Assembly (NCBI GenBank): GCA_934623455.1
Contig: CAKTVK010000129.1
Location: 1-5,251 of the forward strand
Source: an uncultured Eggerthellaceae bacterium
GTDB lineage: Bacteria; Actinomycetota; Coriobacteriia; Coriobacteriales; Eggerthellaceae
Reading direction: 5' to 3'
Length of the DNA: 5,251 bases
The position numbers and the translations under genes were made by a program. This document shows, one piece after another, positions 1-5,251 of the stretch; the stretch's first letter is position 1; every line of letters starts with the position of its first letter. The notes under the pieces are model-generated. The model did no database searches and had not been told where the DNA came from. It saw nothing but the letters and a program-made list of their open reading frames with translations.

Positions 1-364
1 GCACCATTACGATCACCTGAATGACATGCGCAAAAATGATGAAGCCGCCGATAATCGACATCTCGGTGCGAACGGAAAGCAGCCGCTTGGTAAACCACCA
101 CTTCTTCGGGAGCGCACCCGCGAACATCACGAGCACATAAAATGCCACGCCCGTATAGCAGCTCGCGAAAATCTGCACCACATAATAGAGCCACGGAATC
201 CAACGGACGATGTCGACGAATGTGGCCATGCAGGCGGCGACCCACACCGCATAAAACACAACGGGGCATTTGCGCAACGCCGGAGCGAAAGCCACCACGA
301 AAGCGGTGACAATCACGAGCGCAATAACAATATTCGGAACAACGTCTGGGATATATGGCAGCAT
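1..364 (-). CDS. Multi-helix membrane protein, ferric-reductase-like (3' end outside window)
   Basis: This reading frame is open to the left window edge; 121 codons are visible and the C-terminal part is missing. The ATG at 362-364 is preceded by a GAAGGGA ribosome site (370-376, 5-base spacer), and an in-frame TGA lies further upstream. About four hydrophobic segments are visible: residues 8-30, 34-53, 56-85 and 102-121. A basic loop (KKWWFTKR, 87-94) separates the third and fourth. The fourth begins R99-T-E-M and carries His113. An arginine shortly before a helix with an inward histidine resembles the ferric-reductase-like/MsrQ (YedZ) transmembrane family, in which such histidines bind b-type heme; I infer an electron-transfer membrane protein. 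No heme ligand partner or flavin domain can be checked in the visible part. It has its own promoter and is separated from the upstream operon by a terminator, so it is probably not functionally tied to the GRE. The gene is real with good confidence; the family call is tentative. Confidence 0.72.
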   Translation of the reverse strand, partial: MLPYIPDVVPNIVIALVIVTAFVVAFAPALRKCPVVFYAVWVAACMATFVDIVRWIPWLYYVVQIFASCYTGVAFYVLVMFAGALPKKWWFTKRLLSVRTEMSIIGGFIIFAHVIQVIVMV

Positions 365-395
365 AGGCTTCCCTTCTTCAGAGGTACGGCGATTC

Positions 396-424
396 AGTAT
401 AGCCGCTCACGGCGCAATTGCTAC
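396..424 (-). promoter_or_regulatory. Candidate sigma-70-type promoter for the gene at 1-364
   Basis: A TATACT -10 box (396-401) differs from TATAAT at one position. With a 17-base spacer the -35 position holds GTAGCA (419-424), which matches TTGACA at only three positions. Transcription would start near 389, giving a leader of about 25 bases that contains the ribosome site at 370-376. Its position just after the terminator at 465-497 and just before the ATG at 364 supports a separate transcription unit. The -35 is weak, so an activator may be involved. Confidence 0.5.
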
Positions 425-464
425 CATTTACAACGCATATAAGCCGTATAGCGTACGCCCGCAC

Positions 465-497
465 AAAACAAGGAGCACCCGCATGGGGCACCCCTTG
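465..497 (-). terminator. Rho-independent terminator downstream of the antiporter gene
   Basis: On the minus strand the arms CAAGGGGTGCCC and GGGTGCTCCTTG form a 12-base-pair stem (nine Watson-Crick pairs, three G-U) around a 5-base CATGC loop (469-497). Four T residues follow directly (465-468), then GTG. It sits 131 bases after the antiporter stop codon and before the next promoter, as expected for the end of the GRE-activase-antiporter operon. The T-run is short, so termination may be partial. The plus-strand reading of the same hairpin lacks a T-run. Confidence 0.6.
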
Positions 498-558
498 AAG
501 CACAACGCCGTGACGCCCCTTGATACACGACGCCAAACGTACCTTGACGCGCGACGCG
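485..558. repeat. Three degenerate 24-25 bp tandem repeats
   Basis: Units at 485-509, 510-534 and 535-558 (plus-strand coordinates) follow each other without gaps. The first two agree at 19 of 25 positions and the second and third at about 16 of 24. All share the core CCTTGA followed seven bases later by ACGC (the middle C may vary in context). The first unit supplies the 5' arm of the terminator hairpin. They do not code for anything I recognise. They could be an old slippage product, protein-binding sites, or a structured 3' untranslated region of the antiporter mRNA. The surrounding intergenic stretch (365-628) otherwise holds only the terminator, the promoter and a run of eight T (minus strand, 618-625) three bases after the antiporter stop codon. 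Confidence 0.45.
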
Positions 559-628
559 ATGACGCGCCGATTCGAAACACGATCGAGCGGTGCGGCCACT
601 TCCGCGCCACACGATTCAAAAAAAACGT

Positions 629-2041
629 TTAAGCGGCCAGAACGAAACCCGCACCCAAGAACAGCACGCAAGTCACGCCGGCGACAATGCCGATGTAAGG
701 CAGCTGCGCCACAGCGTAATCGACGTTGTTGATTTTGCACGCTGATGCGCTCATGAGCGTGACGTCGGAATAGAAGCATGCCTGCGCACCGAAGCACGCC
801 GCCGAAATAATGGCGCCAAGCGTCAACGGAATAGACGCGCCGCATGCCGCAGCCAGTGGCAAAATGATCGGCGTGCACACGGCGGGAATGCTCCAAATGT
901 TCGCGGTGGCGAAGCACACCAAGCCAACCAGCACAAACGTAATCACGGGCAACCACGCGGCGCTCATGAACGGCGTAGCAACCGAAATAAGATAATCGGG
1001 CAGGCCAATCAGATTGATGGCATTGCGGAAGAACAGCGACGCAATGAGCACGGCGGCGATGAACAACATGTCCTCAAGGCCCTTGTAGCACGCATCGCAG
1101 AACTTGCCCAGGCTCATAATCTTCGTTGGCACATACAGCACGAAACACACCACGATGGCGCAAATCACGCCATATAGAATGTCGTCCATCAAAATAGTCA
1201 CCGCAATAACCACAGCCATCGGCACGAGGAATGCCCACAGATGCGGCGTTGCTTCCTTCTCGTCTTTCGTGGAGCCGTCGCTGATGGCACCAAGCACCTC
1301 GCCCATTTCGTCCTGGTTCATCACGTCGGAAGAATCGGGCCACAGCTTGCCGGTTTTCTCGACGCGCTCGTACGCCTTCTTGATGCCACCCATTTTCGGC
1401 ACAATGCCAAAAATCACGAGCAGCACGAATAGCACGCACAAAAACGGGTAGAAGAAGTACGGCATGATGGAATAGTAAATACCCATGGCGGAGTCGCCCA
1501 ACACAGCAGCTTCAGGCTGCTCGGCGAAGATACCGCTGAAAAACACAACCCACGCGGAAATAGGAATGATCAAGCACACAGGCGCAGACGTGGTATTGAT
1601 GATGTAGCACAGCATCTCACGCGGCGTTTTCTTTTCATCGGCGATCGGCAAAATAGTGTTCGCCGTAACCAGAATGGACAGGTAATCGTCGATGAAGATG
1701 ATCACGCCGCACAGCCACGTGAGGAACAGCACCTGGCGCTCGCTTTTGACGTATTTACGCGCCCAGTTCGCCATGGCCGTAGCGCCGTTGCTTTGACGCA
1801 GCAACTGCACGAAGCACCCGAACAGCAAGCAGATGATCACGATGTAGTTGTTGTCGGCGTCGCACGCCGCATCGAGCAACGCCTGCACCGTAGGCTCGAA
1901 GAAGTCGGCCCCGTAGTAGAACAGAAAGCCCAAAATGCCCGAAAGCAGAATGCTGAAAACGCATCGGCGCGTGATGAACGCGAACACGAAGAAGCTCAGC
2001 ATGGGAATCAACGTGATGATTCCTAGATTGCCACCATCCAC
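629..2041 (-). CDS. NhaC-family Na+/H+ antiporter-like transporter
   Basis: This complete 470-residue polytopic inner-membrane protein has about a dozen hydrophobic segments and one long charged loop (about residues 215-265). Family marks of the NhaC type (Na_H_antiporter, PF03553) are clear: FIDDY at 116-120, a TSAPVCLIIPISAW stretch at 151-164, and near the end an FYSDVTLMSAS block (423-433) followed by AQLPY (445-449). Length is normal. Characterised relatives exchange Na+ for H+, or Na+/lactate for H+/malate (MleN), so some move organic acids. Placed 49 bases after the GRE activase, it more likely imports the GRE substrate or exports its product than serves pH balance; this is inference. 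Start: GTG at 2041, six bases after a perfect AGGAGG (2048-2053). It is the last gene of the operon; the TAA is followed by a T-run and then the hairpin at 465-497. Family assignment is firm; the transported molecule is unknown. Confidence 0.9.
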   Translation of the reverse strand: MDGGNLGIITLIPMLSFFVFAFITRRCVFSILLSGILGFLFYYGADFFEPTVQALLDAACDADNNYIVIICLLFGCFVQLLRQSNGATAMANWARKYVKSERQVLFLTWLCGVIIFIDDYLSILVTANTILPIADEKKTPREMLCYIINTTSAPVCLIIPISAWVVFFSGIFAEQPEAAVLGDSAMGIYYSIMPYFFYPFLCVLFVLLVIFGIVPKMGGIKKAYERVEKTGKLWPDSSDVMNQDEMGEVLGAISDGSTKDEKEATPHLWAFLVPMAVVIAVTILMDDILYGVICAIVVCFVLYVPTKIMSLGKFCDACYKGLEDMLFIAAVLIASLFFRNAINLIGLPDYLISVATPFMSAAWLPVITFVLVGLVCFATANIWSIPAVCTPIILPLAAACGASIPLTLGAIISAACFGAQACFYSDVTLMSASACKINNVDYAVAQLPYIGIVAGVTCVLFLGAGFVLAA

Positions 2042-2042
2042 T

Positions 2043-2089
2043 GTTTTCCTCCTAAGTATTGATGGTTGGTTCTATCATTCAAAGAAAAC
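2043..2089 (-). promoter_or_regulatory. Strong ribosome site of the antiporter, possibly masked by a leader stem
   Basis: AGGAGG (2048-2053) lies six bases before the GTG start at 2041. The minus-strand arm GTTTTCTTT (2081-2089), starting one base after the activase stop codon, can pair with GAGGAAAAC (2043-2051), covering most of the ribosome site: nine pairs, two of them G-U, with a 29-base loop. Ribosomes finishing the activase gene would open this stem, which would couple the two translations. The stem is A-T rich and weak, so the ribosome site is secure but the masking is speculative. Confidence 0.4.
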
Positions 2090-2090
2090 C

Positions 2091-3053
2091 TTAGAGTTTC
2101 CCGAGCACTTCCGTCCTCGCTCCGACGTCATCTTCGAAATACTGTTTAATCTCGGCGACCCGCTCGTCGCTCGGCGCGGCGAATTCTTGCTGCCGCGAAC
2201 CGATATTGCGGGCTTTGCCAATGCCGAGCGCGTGATAAGGGAGCAGCGTGACGCGGCGAATGCCGCACTCGCGAACGATGGCGCCCGCTGCTTGAATGGC
2301 CGCCTCGCCATCATTCACTCCGGCGATAAGCGGCATGCGCACCGTAATCTTTGGCAGAATCGCCTCATATGACGAAAGCAGCCGCACATTCGCGAGAATC
2401 GGCTCAACCGGGACACCCACGAATTCGCGATGAACCTCATCATCGACGGCCTTGATATCGAACAGCACATCGGTCACACCAGGACGAGAAACAAGGTCGA
2501 GTAATGCGCGCGACGAGCCAAAACCCGACGTGTCCACGCAACTCGAAATGCCTCGGGCCGAAGCGGCATCAATGAGCGCGCCGGCGAATTCCGCATGAGC
2601 GAGCACTTCCCCACCGCTCACCGTGAGACCGCCGCCCGTATTGTCGTAGAATCCCTTGTCTTTCTCGACCTCGGCAAGCACCTCGCCAACCGTCATGAGC
2701 CGCGCAACGGGGCGCAGCGCATTCGCAAAACAGCCATCGGCGCAAACCAAACACACCGTGCATCGTGAGCGGTCGATTGAAACGCCGGCATCACCGAAAG
2801 AAATGGCATGGGCCGAACACGCTTCGACGCAATGTCCACAGCCGATGCAATTCGAGGGGCTCACGATGAGCTGCTGCTCATTCTTGATGAGCTCAGGATT
2901 ATGGCACCACGCGCACTTCAGCGGACAGCCCTTCAAAAACACCGTCGTGCGAATGCCCGGCCCATCTTCGGTCGAAAACTTTTGAATGCTGCCGACAAGA
3001 GCCGAAAGCTCCCCTTCCGTATTCAATTCCACATCGAAACCGTCGAAACCCAC
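2091..3053 (-). CDS. Glycyl radical enzyme activating enzyme (radical SAM, two-cluster ferredoxin insert)
   Basis: This 320-residue protein has the full layout of a GRE activase. The radical-SAM motif CPLKCAWC (Cys43, Cys47, Cys50) binds the 4Fe-4S cluster that reductively cleaves S-adenosylmethionine. A ferredoxin-like insert follows with two CxxCxxCxxxC sets (Cys69/72/75/79 and Cys98/101/104/108), as in activases of non-PFL GREs; the PFL activase itself lacks this insert. SGGE at 146-149, DIK at 199-201, an RMPLIAGVND block (239-248) and LLPYH (270-274) are further family marks. It would generate the 5'-deoxyadenosyl radical that abstracts hydrogen from the GRE glycine. Fifteen bases separate it from the GRE stop codon, so the two are almost surely co-transcribed and cognate. 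The GTG at 3053 is chosen because GAAGG (3061-3065) sits seven bases upstream and the frame is closed by the GRE's own TAA just before it; the next GTG (codon 8) has no ribosome site. Length is typical (about 300-330). Confidence 0.95.
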   Translation of the reverse strand: MGFDGFDVELNTEGELSALVGSIQKFSTEDGPGIRTTVFLKGCPLKCAWCHNPELIKNEQQLIVSPSNCIGCGHCVEACSAHAISFGDAGVSIDRSRCTVCLVCADGCFANALRPVARLMTVGEVLAEVEKDKGFYDNTGGGLTVSGGEVLAHAEFAGALIDAASARGISSCVDTSGFGSSRALLDLVSRPGVTDVLFDIKAVDDEVHREFVGVPVEPILANVRLLSSYEAILPKITVRMPLIAGVNDGEAAIQAAGAIVRECGIRRVTLLPYHALGIGKARNIGSRQQEFAAPSDERVAEIKQYFEDDVGARTEVLGKL

Positions 3054-3060
3054 GAGCCAG

Positions 3061-3065
3061 CCTTC
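3061..3065 (-). promoter_or_regulatory. Ribosome binding site deciding the activase start
   Basis: GAAGG lies seven bases before the GTG at 3053, inside the 15-base gap between the GRE stop codon and the activase. It supports the GTG start and suggests translational coupling to the GRE. Confidence 0.55.
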
Positions 3066-3068
3066 GTC

Positions 3069-5251
3069 TTATGCTGACAGGTGTGCGGTGCGCGCGATAA
3101 TCGCATCTTGCGCAGAGCGGTCGAGCTCGGTGAAATACGCCATGTATCCAGCGACGCGCACCATAAGGCCGCGATAGTGCTCCGGGTTTTCCTGAGCTGC
3201 GAGCAGTGTTTTATTATCGACGACGTTGATTTGAATATGCTCGCCACCATGCTGGAAGAACGTGCGAATCACGCCTTCGATAATGCGGCGGCCGCCTTCG
3301 CCCTGCACGCCCTTGGGGTCGAAGCGCAGGTTGAACAGCGCGCCTTCCTGCAAATCGGGCTGGTCAATCGCGGCAACCGACTTCACCGTGGCCGTAGGTC
3401 CGCAAATATCGCGGCCCATCATGGGGCTCGACGCATCGCAGAAAGCCTCACCCGCCAGGCGGCCATCGGGCAGCGCGCCAGTCACTTCGCCATGTGGGAT
3501 GTTCATCGTTTGCGAGTCAATGCCAAACGCATAATGGCCACCGCGTGCATCGGGCCAGCTTTGAACCTCGTCGGCCACATAGTGCATCATTTCGCGATAA
3601 ATGCCATCGACATGGGGCGAATCGTTGCCGTATTTTTCGGGCTTGTTGAGCAGCAGCTGGCGCAGGCGCTCGTAGCCTTCGAAATTCGCGTCGCAGGCGG
3701 CGATGAGCTCATCCATCGTCACGTCGCCGTCTTCAAAAACGCACTTCTCAACGGCGGCAATGCAGTCGGCCAAATTCGCCGCACCCGTCACATACATGCC
3801 GCAAGTCGAAACGCGTGCTCCGCCCTGCTGCACCGACTTGCCGCTTTCCACGCAGCCCGCCGTGACCATACTCGCAAAAATCACCGGGTAGCGATTCATA
3901 TGGATCGATTGCATCAGGTTGTAGCCAATGCGAATTTGATCATACGCATGAATGATTTGCTTCTTCAGAGCGTCTTTAAACTGCTCGATATTGGTGAATT
4001 CGCGCGGATCGCCCGTGCGCAAGCCCATGAACTTGCCCGTGCGCGGGTCGATGCCATTGTGCAGCACGAACTCGACCATCTTGCCCATGTTCACGTACCC
4101 CGCATCAGGGCTGCCATCGGTTCCGCCGCCGCCAGGGCCCGCCTGAATGCAGCCGACAATGGTCCAATCGCGCGCGTCTTCAAGCGTACCACCTTTGCCA
4201 AGCGCCATCTTCATAGCGGTTTCGTCATTGAAGAAACCAGGGTTGGCCTGGCCTTCTTGAATCATTTTGCATCCAAAGTCGATGAGCTCGTGCGGCGTGG
4301 TGTCGCATACGCGCAACGCCATGACGGGCTGCGTGGTTTGCAAATCGTCGGCTGCTTGCAGGCACAGAAGCGACAAATCGTTGCTCGCATCGCTTCCGTC
4401 GCGCTTCATGCCGCCCACCACGAGAATCTGCCACATGGGATAGCCCGCGAATGCCGTGGCGTACCACGTATCGCGCACCTCATAGACCTCGCACGCCTTC
4501 AGATACAGGCATTCAACGAGCTCGAGCGCCTCATCGCGCGTAAGAATGCCTTCATCGATGACGTCTTTTTTATAGAAGGGCCACATATACTGGTCGAAGC
4601 GGCCAAAACCGCATGCCGTGGTGCATACCTCGATATGGAACATCACGTGCACGAACCACACCATTTGCACCGCCTGGGCAAAGGTTTGCGGTGGGTTTTC
4701 AGGAACGACGCGGCAATTCTCGGCGATACGGCGCAACTCGGCAGCGCGCACCTCGTTGGAGCATGCCGCAGCCTGACGCTCCGCCTCGTCGGCCATGCGA
4801 TGAGCATACGTCACAAGGCCCTGCGCCTGAATAATGCATGCGCGCCAGAAATCGACCTTCGCGGCGTCTTCCTGGGTTTGCGGAACGCACGAATCAATGT
4901 TGCGCTGGCATTCCTCGATATATCCGCGCATACCCACACGCAGCACTTTTTCATGGTCGCACGTCGTCTCACCCGACACGCCATTCTCCAAGCCAACGCA
5001 CAAAATATCGTCGGCCTCGAGCTGCTGAATATATTCAGGCATCACCGCATCGGAAATATCTTCCATCGATTTGCCTCGCCAATACGGCAGAGTTTCCAGA
5101 ATGGTCGCCCTGTCTTCAGGCGAAATGCGATAAGGGTCCTTTGGACGCGTGCTGAATTCATCGATATCGTGCACGTACCAGCTGCTGCTTTGGAAATCAG
5201 GGTGCAAGTTCGCGCCGCGATAGGCATTCGTTGGCGTGCCGACGATAAGCT
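3069..5251 (-). CDS. Glycyl radical enzyme of unknown substrate (5' end outside window), not pyruvate formate-lyase
   Basis: The frame is open to the right window edge. The TTG at 5207 is internal: the 14 codons before it read on in frame with family-like sequence (LIVG...RGAN), so about 80-120 N-terminal residues are probably missing. Counting that TTG as residue 1, the visible part has the PFL-like barrel (about 1-560) and the C-terminal glycine-radical domain (about 575-712). The radical glycine is Gly687 in RVAGYMAYF. The catalytic thiyl cysteine should be Cys353 in GCIQA: it lies 334 residues before Gly687, as in choline TMA-lyase (332), glycerol dehydratase (330) and isethionate lyase (337), spacings recalled from the literature. 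Trp259, 94 residues before Cys353, matches the pocket aromatic of CutC (Phe395) and IslA (Trp374). Gln355 replaces the usual Glu at Cys+2. There is no Cys-Cys pair, so it is not pyruvate formate-lyase. A glycine-rich stretch (GPGGGGTDG, 357-365) lines the loop after the cysteine. The reaction is unassigned: lyase, dehydratase or decarboxylase are all possible. The cognate activase follows 15 bases downstream. Confidence 0.93.
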   Translation of the reverse strand, partial: LIVGTPTNAYRGANLHPDFQSSSWYVHDIDEFSTRPKDPYRISPEDRATILETLPYWRGKSMEDISDAVMPEYIQQLEADDILCVGLENGVSGETTCDHEKVLRVGMRGYIEECQRNIDSCVPQTQEDAAKVDFWRACIIQAQGLVTYAHRMADEAERQAAACSNEVRAAELRRIAENCRVVPENPPQTFAQAVQMVWFVHVMFHIEVCTTACGFGRFDQYMWPFYKKDVIDEGILTRDEALELVECLYLKACEVYEVRDTWYATAFAGYPMWQILVVGGMKRDGSDASNDLSLLCLQAADDLQTTQPVMALRVCDTTPHELIDFGCKMIQEGQANPGFFNDETAMKMALGKGGTLEDARDWTIVGCIQAGPGGGGTDGSPDAGYVNMGKMVEFVLHNGIDPRTGKFMGLRTGDPREFTNIEQFKDALKKQIIHAYDQIRIGYNLMQSIHMNRYPVIFASMVTAGCVESGKSVQQGGARVSTCGMYVTGAANLADCIAAVEKCVFEDGDVTMDELIAACDANFEGYERLRQLLLNKPEKYGNDSPHVDGIYREMMHYVADEVQSWPDARGGHYAFGIDSQTMNIPHGEVTGALPDGRLAGEAFCDASSPMMGRDICGPTATVKSVAAIDQPDLQEGALFNLRFDPKGVQGEGGRRIIEGVIRTFFQHGGEHIQINVVDNKTLLAAQENPEHYRGLMVRVAGYMAYFTELDRSAQDAIIARTAHLSA

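Noticed and set aside
618..650. Terminator directly at the antiporter stop, using the run of eight T at 618-625
   Set aside because: The only stem before the T-run is a 4-bp GCGG/CCGC with a 12-base loop inside the coding end, and several bases separate it from the T-run. The hairpin at 469-497 is much stronger.
378..956. A 192-codon minus-strand frame overlapping the antiporter's 3' end
   Set aside because: It is a shifted-frame shadow: rich in Arg, Cys and His, with no domain, and it runs across the antiporter coding region, the repeats and the terminator.
1935..2372. Plus-strand frames opposite the antiporter and activase (also 1104-1451 and 2656-2985)
   Set aside because: They lie antisense to well-supported genes, have low-complexity basic composition and show no recognisable motif; such antisense open frames are common in GC-rich coding DNA.
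3840..3854. GCVES motif (residues 451-455) taken as the GRE catalytic site with an intact Glu
   Set aside because: It lies only 235 residues before the radical glycine, against about 330-337 in characterised enzymes, while GCIQA (352-356) lies at 334. The segment around GCVES matches the conserved Cys...GGA block about 100 residues after the catalytic cysteine in other GREs.
5205..5207. TTG as the start codon of the GRE
   Set aside because: The frame continues to the window edge with residues typical of the family (LIVG...RGAN), and the protein would lack about 100 N-terminal residues.
3069..5251. Pyruvate formate-lyase assignment
   Set aside because: There is no adjacent Cys-Cys pair at the catalytic site, and the neighbouring activase has the two-cluster ferredoxin insert absent from the PFL activase.
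1..5251. CRISPR array, tRNA, rRNA, insertion sequence or phage element
   Set aside because: No regularly spaced identical repeats, no cloverleaf or rRNA-like sequence, no transposase or integrase frame and no terminal inverted repeats were seen.

Overview
The window looks like part of the genome of a strict anaerobe. Its central enzyme is a glycyl radical enzyme, a class inactivated by oxygen. The moderately high GC content, the GTG starts and the ferric-reductase-like membrane protein at the left edge would fit a gut actinobacterium of the Coriobacteriia (Eggerthellales-like). That placement is tentative, because no rRNA or other phylogenetic marker is present.

Every gene I can support is on the minus strand. 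Read in the direction of transcription (right to left), the first is a large glycyl radical enzyme (GRE), cut off at its N-terminus by the right window edge (3069-5251). Fifteen bases later comes its radical-SAM activating enzyme with a two-cluster ferredoxin insert (2091-3053). After 49 bases follows an NhaC-family membrane antiporter (629-2041) with a perfect AGGAGG ribosome site. A hairpin plus T-run at 465-497 is a plausible end of this operon. It lies in a 264-base intergenic stretch that also holds three degenerate 24-25 bp tandem repeats. A promoter with a TATACT box then precedes a separate gene for a multi-helix membrane protein of ferric-reductase-like type (1-364), whose C-terminal part lies beyond the left edge.

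How the genes probably work together: the activase uses S-adenosylmethionine to put a radical on the GRE's C-terminal glycine (Gly687 in the numbering used here). The GRE relays it to an active-site cysteine and transforms one small metabolite. The antiporter would import that substrate or export the product in exchange for H+ or Na+. The substrate is not identifiable from sequence.

The most notable point is the catalytic-cysteine motif, GCIQA instead of the usual GC[VI]E. The glutamate two residues after the cysteine, conserved in the GRE dehydratases, lyases and decarboxylases I can recall, is a glutamine here. With the absence of pocket residues expected for choline, isethionate or 4-hydroxyphenylacetate enzymes, this makes the operon a candidate for an undescribed GRE reaction.
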